A stretch of DNA of 64,000 nt from Methanoplanus endosymbiosus. GTDB taxonomy: Archaea > Halobacteriota > Methanomicrobia > Methanomicrobiales > Methanomicrobiaceae. The notes beneath the pieces are model-generated. The model was not told the origin of the DNA and searched no databases. It saw only the letters and a program-made list of their open reading frames with translations. The translations under genes were made by a program, and so were the position numbers. Shown one piece after another: positions 46,940 to 57,037 of this stretch. The stretch covers positions 620,001 to 684,000 of the forward strand of contig NZ_CP096115.1 of the NCBI RefSeq assembly GCF_024662215.1, given 5' to 3'. Each line of letters opens with the position of its first letter. The first letter of the stretch is position 1.

Positions 46940-49900
46940 TTAGAGGTATTCCAGTTTGCCTATGTAATACCAGGCAATCTTGGCTGCATCTCCGGTATCG
47001 ACCTCTCCATTATCGTTGAAGTCCGCTTCCGGATATATTACAGTTGCTTTGCCTGCTATCATATATGCAACGTTGGAAACGTCACCAATATCCACATAAC
47101 CATTTCTGTTAAAGTCGCCTCTCTGCCTTATTTTAAACGTACCGTCCATTCCATACATTTTATTATTCAGGAAGGACTGGTCGCTCCATTCAGCACTTAC
47201 GACTTCAAAGAGACAGCTATATCCGGCTTTGAACAGTGAAGCTCTCACATTCAGATCAAAGATTGGTGATTCATCTTCAGAAGTCATGCCATCTTCATTG
47301 GTAACTGAAACAAAAACAATGCCATCAGTGAGATTTGCATAAAAGGATGAACCTGAGAAGACTGTACTGTTAAAGGTTACAGATTCAACGTCTGCAATTT
47401 CCGGATTCCACTTAATTCTGACACCAACTCCTGAAGCATTCACTAAATCCCTGACTGACACAGGAATTGTAACAGTGCCATTATTGTAGATGCAGGCATC
47501 CGGAATTATGATCTCCGGCATATCCTCAAATACTAGCTCAATTTCTGTAATATTGCCGATTGAATCTGTTTCGGTAATATTTTCTCCGGTGAGCTTTAAT
47601 GGCCAGTTCCCGTCTGCCGGATCAATGAGCTGGTTGTTCATCTCATTTGCAATGATATAATTACTGCTTTTGATGGTGAGCCTGCTGTCAATTGTAACAG
47701 AATTTCCATCACTATCGGTAATTACAATATTATACCCTTCTGCTGCAAGCGTTTCGTTGTATGATTTGCCGGTGTGTGGATTGTCGTCATCAACAAATCC
47801 GCATAAAAGCCAGAGCGGCATTCCTGACCACTCATCTCCGCTGTTGTCAGTGAACTCTACCTTGTGTGATTCCTCACCCTGTGCCATTGTACAGCCGAGT
47901 GCTGCCTCAAAGTAACCCTTTGAGATTGTTGCATTAATTGCGCCATCAAGTTCAAGGTTCCATGTGGGGTCCGGCACAGTCTGAATTTCAATTCTGTTCA
48001 GATATTTGGCTGAAAGACCTGCACATGACGGCAGACCTGAGTTGTAATGCCAGTAATTTGCCGGGATTGTCTCAAACATATCATACTGTCCGAAGATGTG
48101 ATCCTCTGTATCAAAGAATACCCTGAATCCATCTTCGTAATAAGGCATTGCACCTTTTTCATTGCCGTCTCCGGTATATCCATACCATGCAAGAACGGGT
48201 GTTCCGAGTGCAGGGACCTCTGACGGATCGTTGTAGATCACATCGTATGACAGTTTGCTTGTCCAGCCGTCTTTTGCTATGAAAGTAATCTCTGTGCCTT
48301 CGTTCATGCCTCCTGCAAGGCTGCATATATCCTTTATTGAAGTTCCCTTCATAGGTTCGGTGATCTTAAATCCTCCGGGATATGTCTCATTCTGATCCCA
48401 GGGGTCTGCCGGAGGGAAACACAGTCCTTCAAATTTGTATAATGTCTCCCCATCACCATGTACGGCAAACTGTTCAATAAGATCTGTGTAGTCAACGGAT
48501 ACATTTGCAACTTCAGTTACGTGATCTGCACCATACTTGACAATTGTTAGTTTTGGAATATCTGTTGGTTCTTCAAAGTCAGTCAGTTTGATCTTTGCAA
48601 GCTGACCTATACTGTAACTTGCTGAAGGAAGACCAGGGCCGACAACCCTTAACGGCCATGAACCATCCGGCGGAAGTTCAAGCGCCTGACCATTGCATTT
48701 GTTTGCAACGATTATTTTAACTGAATAATTATCCTTGCTTTCAAGAATAAGGCTGCTGTCAAGTTCTTTGGAATAGCCGTCAGATGCTGTGATTATAACC
48801 GTATAACCAGCTTCTGCAAGTCCACGGTTAAATCCGGAAGAACCGTGCGGTACCCTGTCATCAACCCATCCGCAGAAGTCATACAGCGGGACACCGCTCC
48901 AGACATTTTCATCAGCGTCTGTCCAGGTGGACTCATGGTGGCATGCAAGGCCCTGTTCAAAATATGTCTGTGTAATAACTGCACCAATCTTTCCTTCACA
49001 GGTAAGATTCCACGATCCGGCAACAGGTGGCTGAGGAATTAGCCCTACAAGATCAATGGTTGCAACCTGTCCGATTGCAGAACCTGAAAATCCGCCCTTC
49101 TCCTCACTCCAGAGTGGTGATCCAACAAGTCTTACAGGATATGCTGAATCATCTCCGGTATCAGGCAGTGGCTCTCCGTTGCATTCATCTGCAAGAATGT
49201 AGCTGTCATTTCTCGCAATGTCCGCACTTGCAAATTCTCTTGAGAAGCCATCTGATGCAATAATTTTAACAGTGTAGCCTTCTGCCGCCGCAGCATCACT
49301 GAATGTCCAGTGGTTTGTGCTTTCAATATTGTCAGATACTGCAACAATTACCCAGAGCGGAACACCAGACCATTCATTTCCGTCAGGATCTGTGTAAGTC
49401 TCTCTGTGGCAGCTGCCCTCTTCAAATTCCGCCTGTGAAATCTTATCGCTGATAACCCCATTTACTGAGATTGACCAGCCTTCAACAGGCTCAGGAAGTC
49501 CGATAAGTTCAACGGACACAATAGCTCCGATTAACTGGCCGGCACCAACGTCATCTCCAACCATCCTTAGAGGATAGCATGGCTTTTCTTTTTCTCCGAT
49601 AGTCTGCGGCAGATCTGTTGAATTCAGAGAGTTTGCCATGATATAACCATCACATTCAGAGATGTCAGCGCTCTCAAAGTTGATTGAATATCCGTCTTCG
49701 GATGTTACTTTTATTGAATATCCCTCTGCTGCAAGTGCTGTATTGAATGTCTCAGGATCATTGTCATCAACAATTCCTACGATCTTATACAGCGGAAGTC
49801 CGCCCCAGAGGCCGTTGTCATCCGTAAATTCAGCTTCGCCATGAGATACAACTTTTGCTTCAAACTGACTTTTTGTAAGAGTAACATTACTCTTTCCGGC

Positions 49901-51877
49901 GAGGCTGAGGTCCCATACAGAAGGTTCTCCGGATGACACTTCAATTGCAACCTTTGCAACTGCTGTCTCTTCTGTTACATCATCTCCACCGTAGAGGAAG
50001 AGGACTTTGTCACCGTCTGAAAGTGGATAGATATTGAATCCTTCTGTTGCATAATTACCCCAGTCATCAAGCACTTTTCCGTTTACAGAGCAGATCCATG
50101 AACTTTCATGTTTGACAAAGAAGTACTCATTGATATCATTGAGAAGAAGAATACCTTTATCATCATAAGACTTGTCTGTGACATTGACTGCCAGACTTTC
50201 TTCACTGGCAACTGTCTGAAGTGCACCAAGAGGCGTTAATTCATTGACATCATAGCTGGTGCCCTCAATGGATTCAACCGAAACTGTGCCTTCACCAAGT
50301 GTGACAGTCCCGTCAAAGAGTGTATCACAACTGCTGCCGGAAGTAACCGTTATTGCAACCTTTGCAACTGCTGTCTCTTCTGTAACATCATCTCCGCCAT
50401 AGAGGAAGAGGAGTTCATCGCCTACAGAGAGCGGACAGGTATTAAGACCTTCAGTTGCAGGATTGCTGTAGTCATCAAGGAGATTGCCATTCAGGTAGCA
50501 GACCCAGGAATCTCCGCCCTTGACATAGAGGTATTCATTAATATCGTTGAGAAGAAGAATGCCCATAGTTTCAAACTTCTTATCAGTGACATTTACTGAG
50601 ATGCTTTCTTCAGATGCAACGGTAAAGAGTGCACCAAGTGGTGTTAATTCATTGACATCATAACTGTTGCCTTCAACGGATTCAATTGCAACCGTGCCTT
50701 CGCCAAGTGCGACACTGCCGTCAAAGATGGTATCGCAGCTGCTGCCGGAAGTAACCGTTATTGCAACCTTTGCAGTTGCTGTTGCCTCTGTAACACCATC
50801 CCCGCCGTAGAGGAAGAGGAGTTCATCGCCTACAGAGAGCGGACAGGTATTAAGACCTTCAGTTGCAGGATTGCTGTAGTCATCAAGGAGATTGCCATTC
50901 AGGTAGCAGACCCAGGAATCTCCGCCCTTGACATAGAGGTATTCATTAATATCGTTGAGAAGAAGAATGCCCATAGTTTCAAACTTCTTATCAGTGACAT
51001 TTACTGAGATGCTTTCTTCAGATGCAACGGTAAAGAGTGCACCAAGTGGTGTTAATTCATTGACATCATAACTGTTGCCTTCAACGGATTCAATTGCAAC
51101 CGTGCCTTCGCCAAGTGCGACACTGCCGTCAAAGATAACATCTGTAGTGGGTGCCGGTTCGTCTGTCAGAATTTTAATTGTGTTGATATTTTTAACACCA
51201 AGTCCTGTTGTTGCAGGTTTGCCGTCAAAATAGTGCCAGTACTTCTCATCAAGTGTGGCATTCATATCCTGATTGCCGAATATGTGTTCGCCCCACTCAT
51301 TGACAGATGTATCAGCAAAGAATATATTTTTCATACCATCAGTGTAACCATCACCAGAGTAGCTTCCGTTCTTCCACCAGGCAAGAACTATCTTTCCCTG
51401 CCGGCTTTCCGGACTGTAAACATTATCATACCCTACCTTCTTGGAATAACCGTCAGATGCAACAAATACTATCTCATCTCCTTCGGATGCACCGCCTACA
51501 AGATCACAGAGGTCCTTTGTGTCGGTCCCTTTTACGTTTCCCATATCCTTTATCGGATAAGAGTTTACATCCTCACGGGGATTCCACATATTATATGGTT
51601 CACCGGGATGGACACCAGTCCATCCGTCTTCACCGTCTTCAAAGACAGGCCCCTGCATATAATAATGTGTTGTTCCGTCTCCCTGAACGTCGAGGTTATT
51701 CTCCATATAATCCACATCAACAGTCATCTCTTTGATAACTGATGTTCCGTCTGCGGCAATTTTTTTCACTGTCACCTGATCAGTGCCAGCCGCAGATGCC
51801 GGATTTACTGAAAAGATAAATAAAAGCAGAAGAACTGCAAATATCACACTTTTCCATTCTGGTCTCAAATTAGTCAT
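46940..51877 (-). CDS. Giant secreted modular protein: SUOX-like, DUF4430-like, cohesin and dockerin domains
   Basis: The 1645-residue exported protein begins with a signal peptide (VIFAVLLLLFIFSVNPASAA). Modules in order are as follows. About 32-245 is a SUOX-like (molybdopterin-oxidoreductase-fold) domain with KDLCDLVGG. About 246-650 holds three DUF4430-like repeats (YDVNELTPLGAL). About 655-1165 holds three shorter SUOX-like repeats. About 1170-1345 is a second large SUOX-like domain (IKDICSLAGG), and about 1350-1490 another short one. About 1495-1590 is a cohesin-like domain (GVGVRIKWNPEIADVESVTF). About 1592-1645 is a dockerin (DFNRNGYVDIGDVSNVAYMI and DFNDNGEVDTGDAAKIAWYY). It is probably part of a cell-surface complex. 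Confidence 0.85.
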   Translation of the reverse strand: MTNLRPEWKSVIFAVLLLLFIFSVNPASAAGTDQVTVKKIAADGTSVIKEMTVDVDYMENNLDVQGDGTTHYYMQGPVFEDGEDGWTGVHPGEPYNMWNPREDVNSYPIKDMGNVKGTDTKDLCDLVGGASEGDEIVFVASDGYSKKVGYDNVYSPESRQGKIVLAWWKNGSYSGDGYTDGMKNIFFADTSVNEWGEHIFGNQDMNATLDEKYWHYFDGKPATTGLGVKNINTIKILTDEPAPTTDVIFDGSVALGEGTVAIESVEGNSYDVNELTPLGALFTVASEESISVNVTDKKFETMGILLLNDINEYLYVKGGDSWVCYLNGNLLDDYSNPATEGLNTCPLSVGDELLFLYGGDGVTEATATAKVAITVTSGSSCDTIFDGSVALGEGTVAIESVEGNSYDVNELTPLGALFTVASEESISVNVTDKKFETMGILLLNDINEYLYVKGGDSWVCYLNGNLLDDYSNPATEGLNTCPLSVGDELLFLYGGDDVTEETAVAKVAITVTSGSSCDTLFDGTVTLGEGTVSVESIEGTSYDVNELTPLGALQTVASEESLAVNVTDKSYDDKGILLLNDINEYFFVKHESSWICSVNGKVLDDWGNYATEGFNIYPLSDGDKVLFLYGGDDVTEETAVAKVAIEVSSGEPSVWDLSLAGKSNVTLTKSQFEAKVVSHGEAEFTDDNGLWGGLPLYKIVGIVDDNDPETFNTALAAEGYSIKVTSEDGYSINFESADISECDGYIMANSLNSTDLPQTIGEKEKPCYPLRMVGDDVGAGQLIGAIVSVELIGLPEPVEGWSISVNGVISDKISQAEFEEGSCHRETYTDPDGNEWSGVPLWVIVAVSDNIESTNHWTFSDAAAAEGYTVKIIASDGFSREFASADIARNDSYILADECNGEPLPDTGDDSAYPVRLVGSPLWSEEKGGFSGSAIGQVATIDLVGLIPQPPVAGSWNLTCEGKIGAVITQTYFEQGLACHHESTWTDADENVWSGVPLYDFCGWVDDRVPHGSSGFNRGLAEAGYTVIITASDGYSKELDSSLILESKDNYSVKIIVANKCNGQALELPPDGSWPLRVVGPGLPSASYSIGQLAKIKLTDFEEPTDIPKLTIVKYGADHVTEVANVSVDYTDLIEQFAVHGDGETLYKFEGLCFPPADPWDQNETYPGGFKITEPMKGTSIKDICSLAGGMNEGTEITFIAKDGWTSKLSYDVIYNDPSEVPALGTPVLAWYGYTGDGNEKGAMPYYEDGFRVFFDTEDHIFGQYDMFETIPANYWHYNSGLPSCAGLSAKYLNRIEIQTVPDPTWNLELDGAINATISKGYFEAALGCTMAQGEESHKVEFTDNSGDEWSGMPLWLLCGFVDDDNPHTGKSYNETLAAEGYNIVITDSDGNSVTIDSRLTIKSSNYIIANEMNNQLIDPADGNWPLKLTGENITETDSIGNITEIELVFEDMPEIIIPDACIYNNGTVTIPVSVRDLVNASGVGVRIKWNPEIADVESVTFNSTVFSGSSFYANLTDGIVFVSVTNEDGMTSEDESPIFDLNVRASLFKAGYSCLFEVVSAEWSDQSFLNNKMYGMDGTFKIRQRGDFNRNGYVDIGDVSNVAYMIAGKATVIYPEADFNDNGEVDTGDAAKIAWYYIGKLEYL
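50402..51148 (-). repeat. Two near-identical 408-bp internal repeats in the giant surface protein gene
   Basis: Sequence from 50402 recurs at 50810 (offset 408 bp, 136 codons) and is nearly identical for about 340 bp. The two copies encode the first two DUF4430-like modules; the third copy (about 49920-50330) is diverged. This indicates recent tandem duplication or gene conversion. Confidence 0.9.
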
Positions 51878-52383
51878 AAATACTCCAGATTAACGAAATC
51901 AAATTAACTCAACATACCAATTCATTTCAATTAGATAACAGTGGTAATTTTAAAAATATTCTATAAAGAGTATTTGGAATAAAAAACAGAAAAAATATGA
52001 CATAAATAAGAATTTAAAGCAACATATGTCATTTATTTCAGAAAAAACATGCAAAAATACGCCAATCAATACAGTAAAATTAATTAAATTAACCCGATTA
52101 AAATCAAAAACATAGCCAAAATAAATGAATAAATTATCAAATACACCGCAGGAATAGTTAAAAAACAAAATAACCACAATTAATCAATTAAATTAAAGTA
52201 CAGTAAATTCCGGAGCGCATACTTATGCAAGAACATTTAACCATCAAGTAAAAGATGCCGCAGAGACAAGTAAACCGAGTTTAATTGATTAAATTGATTT
52301 TATTTACAAAATATATAACAGCACATTTATTAATTTTAAATCCAAAATTATTCAAATCCGAAAACCTCCGGAGAGTCTGAAAT
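51878..52383. promoter_or_regulatory. AT-rich divergent control region of two surface-protein genes
   Basis: This 506-bp stretch holds no gene. It contains repeated TTAATTnATTAA-like words: TAATTAAATTAA at 52081-52092, TTAATCAATTAAATTAAAG from 52180, and TTTAATTGATTAAATTGATT at 52280-52299. The second and third are in inverted orientation to each other. A TATA candidate AAATATATAA lies at about 52308-52317 for the rightward gene. The words look like operator sites for a shared regulator. Confidence 0.45.
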
Positions 52384-55300
52384 TTGAGTTATAAATCATT
52401 CACCCTGATCACAATAATATCATTAATTGTAATAAGTTCAGCCTCAGCAACAACAAATCTTGAGATAATAAAATACGCTGAAGACGGCAGCACAGTACTG
52501 GGCAAAGATTCGGCAGACTACAGTTGGATGGAGCAGAACCTTCCGGTAAAAGGTGACGGCAGAACACACTATTACCTCCAGGGACCTGTATTTGAGGCAA
52601 AATGGAGCGAAGTTCATCCCGATCTCCCATACGATATGTGGAATCCGCAGGAGGACATCAACTATGAAGGAAAAGATCTCGGTGCAGTAAAAGGGACATC
52701 ACTGCGTGACATCTGCAACCTTGCCGGAGGAATGAACGAAGGAGACATTGTCAGAGTGCAGGCACAGGATGGATTTTATAAGAATTTTCCCTATGAAAAT
52801 GTCTATTCACCAACGTCAGCACAGGGCGAGATAATAGTTGCATGGTACTCAGTCTTTGATGACGGACGCGGGGGTTATGTTCCGGCAGATTACAGCAGTG
52901 GCATGCGACTTGCATTTCTTGCCGATACATCAGTAAACCCGACAGGTGATCACGTATTCGGAGTAACGGATATGAAGGATTCCCTGCCGGACGAATACTG
53001 TCACTATTTCAACGGCCAGTATCCGGCAACCACCGGACTTTCAGTACAGGGAATATCTAAAATAATCATCTACAGTGATGATGAAGCACCGCCCGGAAAG
53101 ATAACAGTCACAAGTGAACCAAAAGGGGCAGAGGTTTATCTCAATGATGAATATATGGGAAAAACGGACATTACCATAGAAGACCTTGATGACGGTGATT
53201 ATGAAGTAACTGTAAAACTTGACGGGTATAAGACACCGGATCCAAAGAGTGCATCCGTTACACTGGCATCCGAAACAGTTCTTGAATTTGTACTGGAAGA
53301 GAACTTCTCCGGATACAGTGGGGACGAACTTAAGAGATTTAAAAAATCGGAAGTAAAAGGAAATCTTAACATCTGTTATTCTGAGAACCAGCCATATATT
53401 CTCAGTCAGGGAAAGACAAAAGAGATAACGCTCAATACCGGAATTTCAGACTACGAAAATGTCACATATTCAAGGCTGTGGGTCTATGCCGGAGATTCAC
53501 ATAACAGAAATGACAATTCCGGAGCAAAACCTGAAATCTCACTGACTGCCGGTGGCAAAAAGCTGATGGCAGAGGCAGAATATTATGACCGGAAGGATGA
53601 CGGTGACCGGGAATATTCTGCAACTTTTGCATATACTCCTGATTTAAGCGGGATTAAAAATCCGGAGATAAAAATTGAGATCTCCAATGCAGGCACAGCG
53701 AATGAAGAGTTTACATTATACGGCATTGCACTATTAACTGAAGATAAATCAGGGAATGATACGACATTCTGGGAGGGATATGAGGGATGTGACATCATCT
53801 GGCCCGGATATGAAACAGGCGATGGTTCATATTATTCATATGCAGACACAGACAGCCCGGACAGCCGGATTTCAGAGGCGAAAGCCACCTGCATTGCAAC
53901 CGGAATGAAAAACCCGTCCCCTGAAGATGTCTCGTTTGAATTTAACGGAGAAGAATGGTCTGAAATATTTACCGATGAGGACTACGGGCTTTTAAACCGG
54001 ACTTTTGATGTATTTCTCTTTCTTGACGGGAGATCGGCTACAACCGGAATAAAAAGCAGCACCTCCTCGTCTGAAAAAGGGTATATTGAAGCCAGAAATC
54101 TGATATTTTCCGGAATAATAAATGAAGATATTTCTTCAACTTCAGAGCCTGATACAAATCTGACCACGACAGATAAAACAGAGCCGGAAGATGACACAGA
54201 AATTTTCAGTAAAGCCAATAAATCCGCTGATTTAACAGGAGATAACTATTCAAAGACCAATTCATCACAGCCCATATATCCGGATTACTGTGACAGATGT
54301 ACCGGCTACAGAGAAGAGAAGAAAAGTCTTCTTGATGAAGTAATAGATCTCTTCTTCAGGTTATTTTCCGGAAGTGAACCTGACAATCCGGAATATGACT
54401 GTGATCTCTGCGTGGGTTTTAATGAAAGCCGGATCTATCAGGTAAATTCAACGCATATCCCGGAGAATGATACTGAAACTTATAATGAGAATATTTATGA
54501 AAATAAGATAATATCTGTTGAATCAGAGCCACAGGGCGCTCTCATTTACATTAATGGTACATATACCGGAAAAATAACGCCATACAGATATGAATCAGAT
54601 AACATCTACAGCAAAACCCTCACATTAGAAAAAGAAGGGTTCAGAGCATATAATCTCCTGGTAAGTAGAGAAGATGAAACCATCAGGCCAGTACTTACAC
54701 CTTCAGACAGTCACATATCTGAAAAATCACTGCATTCGGTGAAAAACGGAAACGAAACTGTTTCAGAGACCGGAAGTTTATATGTGAAAGGTTCTTCAGA
54801 AGACCTGATGGTATTCATAGACAACCGTAATACTTTCAAAAAAACCCCTGAAATAATCAGCGGGATAAAAACAGGAGTGCATACCATATACCTGAAATCA
54901 TACGATGATTTCAGCGGCAGTTCAGACAGTTACGGAAGCAGAAAAATATATGTCTATGAAAACTGTATAACGCCGGTATTTATTCCTGACAGTGAAAAAT
55001 ACTCAGGGAAAGTTTCTTTTGTATCAGATGATTACAATGGTAAACCTGCAAGCGTAAACGGAATTTATCAGAGATACAGCATACCTTTTACATCAGACGA
55101 GATCTATTACGACAGAACATATCTCTGCATAGATGATGAAAATAAATATATTTCGTACTACATTCCGGCAGATTCCTATGTAGAAGGAAAATTTGTGATA
55201 CCAGAATATGAAGGGAATTATTACAATGTTTTTTTTGACTCTGAACCACAGGGTGCAGACATATTTATAGACGGATTTGATACCGGATATCACACACCTT

Positions 55301-55656
55301 TTCAGATAGAGAATATCTCAGCCGGACATCATAAAGCTGTAATCTCAAAGCCGGGATATATTCCGGAAGAGAAGGAGTTTATGGTTCATGCCGGAGAAGA
55401 AGACCCATCTGCCGGAAGTTACCACTTCAGCATTGAGGAATATCCGTCAGGTTCAGTATTTGCAGACACTATCCCTTCCGGAGCAAAGGTTTACCTTAAT
55501 GATGTAAACACAGGTGCAGTAACACCAGTGACCATTCCATATCTGAATATAGGAACTTACAAAATAAGGTTTATAAATGGTTCAGTACGATCAGGGCTTC
55601 TGGATATTACTGTTCTTCCGTTTGAAAAGACAGAAATTATTGAGGATATGCAATGA
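52384..55656 (+). CDS. Secreted SUOX-like/DUF3344-like/PEGA protein
   Basis: TTG 52384 is the likely start (GGAGAG 8-13 nt upstream). The signal peptide is SFTLITIISLIVISSASA. Residues 25-235 form a large SUOX-like domain with LRDICNLAGG and YDMWNPQEDIN. Four PEGA-type domains are visible at about 238-310 (TVTSEPKGAEVYLNDEYMG), 710-770 (SVESEPQGALIYINGTYTG), 950-1000 (FFDSEPQGADIFIDGFDTG) and 1020-1090. Between them, residues 315-580 resemble the DUF3344 beta domain of methanogen surface proteins. Two CDRC/CDLC motifs (about 640 and 680) may bind metal. No anchor is visible. It overlaps the next gene by 4 nt. Confidence 0.82.
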   Translation: MSYKSFTLITIISLIVISSASATTNLEIIKYAEDGSTVLGKDSADYSWMEQNLPVKGDGRTHYYLQGPVFEAKWSEVHPDLPYDMWNPQEDINYEGKDLGAVKGTSLRDICNLAGGMNEGDIVRVQAQDGFYKNFPYENVYSPTSAQGEIIVAWYSVFDDGRGGYVPADYSSGMRLAFLADTSVNPTGDHVFGVTDMKDSLPDEYCHYFNGQYPATTGLSVQGISKIIIYSDDEAPPGKITVTSEPKGAEVYLNDEYMGKTDITIEDLDDGDYEVTVKLDGYKTPDPKSASVTLASETVLEFVLEENFSGYSGDELKRFKKSEVKGNLNICYSENQPYILSQGKTKEITLNTGISDYENVTYSRLWVYAGDSHNRNDNSGAKPEISLTAGGKKLMAEAEYYDRKDDGDREYSATFAYTPDLSGIKNPEIKIEISNAGTANEEFTLYGIALLTEDKSGNDTTFWEGYEGCDIIWPGYETGDGSYYSYADTDSPDSRISEAKATCIATGMKNPSPEDVSFEFNGEEWSEIFTDEDYGLLNRTFDVFLFLDGRSATTGIKSSTSSSEKGYIEARNLIFSGIINEDISSTSEPDTNLTTTDKTEPEDDTEIFSKANKSADLTGDNYSKTNSSQPIYPDYCDRCTGYREEKKSLLDEVIDLFFRLFSGSEPDNPEYDCDLCVGFNESRIYQVNSTHIPENDTETYNENIYENKIISVESEPQGALIYINGTYTGKITPYRYESDNIYSKTLTLEKEGFRAYNLLVSREDETIRPVLTPSDSHISEKSLHSVKNGNETVSETGSLYVKGSSEDLMVFIDNRNTFKKTPEIISGIKTGVHTIYLKSYDDFSGSSDSYGSRKIYVYENCITPVFIPDSEKYSGKVSFVSDDYNGKPASVNGIYQRYSIPFTSDEIYYDRTYLCIDDENKYISYYIPADSYVEGKFVIPEYEGNYYNVFFDSEPQGADIFIDGFDTGYHTPFQIENISAGHHKAVISKPGYIPEEKEFMVHAGEEDPSAGSYHFSIEEYPSGSVFADTIPSGAKVYLNDVNTGAVTPVTIPYLNIGTYKIRFINGSVRSGLLDITVLPFEKTEIIEDMQ

Positions 55657-57014
55657 TAAATCTCCGGTATTTCTGCATGAAAACAGCAGAAATTCTTATT
55701 CTGACATCTGCACTATTTCTTATAATATCGCCGTCCTGTGCACTGACAACCCACGAAGAGATACAGTGCGGAAACTATTTTTCAGGCGTTTTTATGACAG
55801 AAAAAGCAGAGGGAGTTATATCTGTCAGATGGGTCACTGAAGGTTATGATGATAATTTCAGTATAAGGTATCATTTCAGCAGAACAGAACCGGATGAAGA
55901 TCAGACCTGCGGGCAGACTGACGAACAGACAGAAGAGCAAACAGACGGATATATTTTAAACAGCAGTATTAACAGGCAGAATATTTCCGGTCTGATGCTT
56001 TATTCAGCCGGAATTTTAACATATCCCGGATGCCGGGTTTCCGGGAGACTGCTGAGAGGAGAAGATCAGATACAGCCGTTCTCATTTAAAATTCCGGACA
56101 AAAATTCCGGGTTTGAATTTATAGTGCTCTCTGATCTGCATTCATCTCCGGATGATAACGTAACCGCCGGAACAAAAGCTCCGGTAAACTCAGTTATTAA
56201 CTGTATCAGTTCATGTGAAGACCCTTCCTTTGCTGTAATATCCGGAGACCTCGTTGACGATGGATATATCCCGTTACAGTGGCAGGAATTTTTTATCCGG
56301 ACATCTGCCCTGCTCAATACAACTGTGCTTTATACAACTCCCGGAAACCATGAGAAGAACAGCACATATTATTACGATCTCTTCGGCTATCCACAGTTTT
56401 ATCAGGAAGAAATCGGAGGCAGCCGGTTTGTATTTCTTGACAGCAATGACAATGCAGCGGTACAGTTCCCGGCTCAGAAAGAACTTATAGATGATAATAC
56501 CCATAATTCCGGTTCAGATGAAAGTACAGGTCTGAATTTCATCTTCTTCCATCATCCGCCGTACAGCAGTGACGGGAGGCATCCCGGCGGGTGGACAAAT
56601 ATCCGCAAAGCCTGGGGCGATTCGTTTGAAAATACCCCGGACACTGTAGTATTTTCGGGCCATGTCCATGCCTATGAGAGGTTTGAAATCAAAAATGCGA
56701 CCTACATCACCTGCGGTACCGGAGGCGGGGAGCTGTATAATCTCGGCATATATCCGGATGATGAAGACAGTCCTGAAATGTCGGTTGAGAAGAGATATGG
56801 ATATATGAAGGTAAAAGTTCCTCCGGGTGGCAGTTCTGCTGATATATCCTTCATCTCACCTGTAATATCAGGCGACAGCTCAACTGCTACAGGAGATTTA
56901 AAATATTCACCAGAAATTATTGATTATTCTGTAGCAGGCAACCATTATCCCAACAGCCGGTTTATGGAGAACATTATGAAAATTTCAGAAAAACTCCCAT
57001 TTAAAGGGATTTAA
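55653..57014 (+). CDS. Exported calcineurin-like metallophosphoesterase
   Basis: The 453-residue protein has a signal peptide (ILILTSALFLIISPSCA) and an Ig-like N-terminal part resembling that of purple acid phosphatases. The metallophosphoesterase core follows: VLSDLHS, ISGDLVDDG, TPGNHEKN, FFHHPPYS and FSGHVHAYERFE. All metal ligands (Asp, His, Asn, two His) are present. It would hydrolyse phosphate esters outside the cell. The start overlaps the upstream stop (ATGATA... with GAGGATAT before it), showing tight coupling to the PEGA protein gene. Confidence 0.9.
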   Translation: MINLRYFCMKTAEILILTSALFLIISPSCALTTHEEIQCGNYFSGVFMTEKAEGVISVRWVTEGYDDNFSIRYHFSRTEPDEDQTCGQTDEQTEEQTDGYILNSSINRQNISGLMLYSAGILTYPGCRVSGRLLRGEDQIQPFSFKIPDKNSGFEFIVLSDLHSSPDDNVTAGTKAPVNSVINCISSCEDPSFAVISGDLVDDGYIPLQWQEFFIRTSALLNTTVLYTTPGNHEKNSTYYYDLFGYPQFYQEEIGGSRFVFLDSNDNAAVQFPAQKELIDDNTHNSGSDESTGLNFIFFHHPPYSSDGRHPGGWTNIRKAWGDSFENTPDTVVFSGHVHAYERFEIKNATYITCGTGGGELYNLGIYPDDEDSPEMSVEKRYGYMKVKVPPGGSSADISFISPVISGDSSTATGDLKYSPEIIDYSVAGNHYPNSRFMENIMKISEKLPFKGI

Positions 57015-57037
57015 TCCACAGTATGAGGTTTAAAGAT

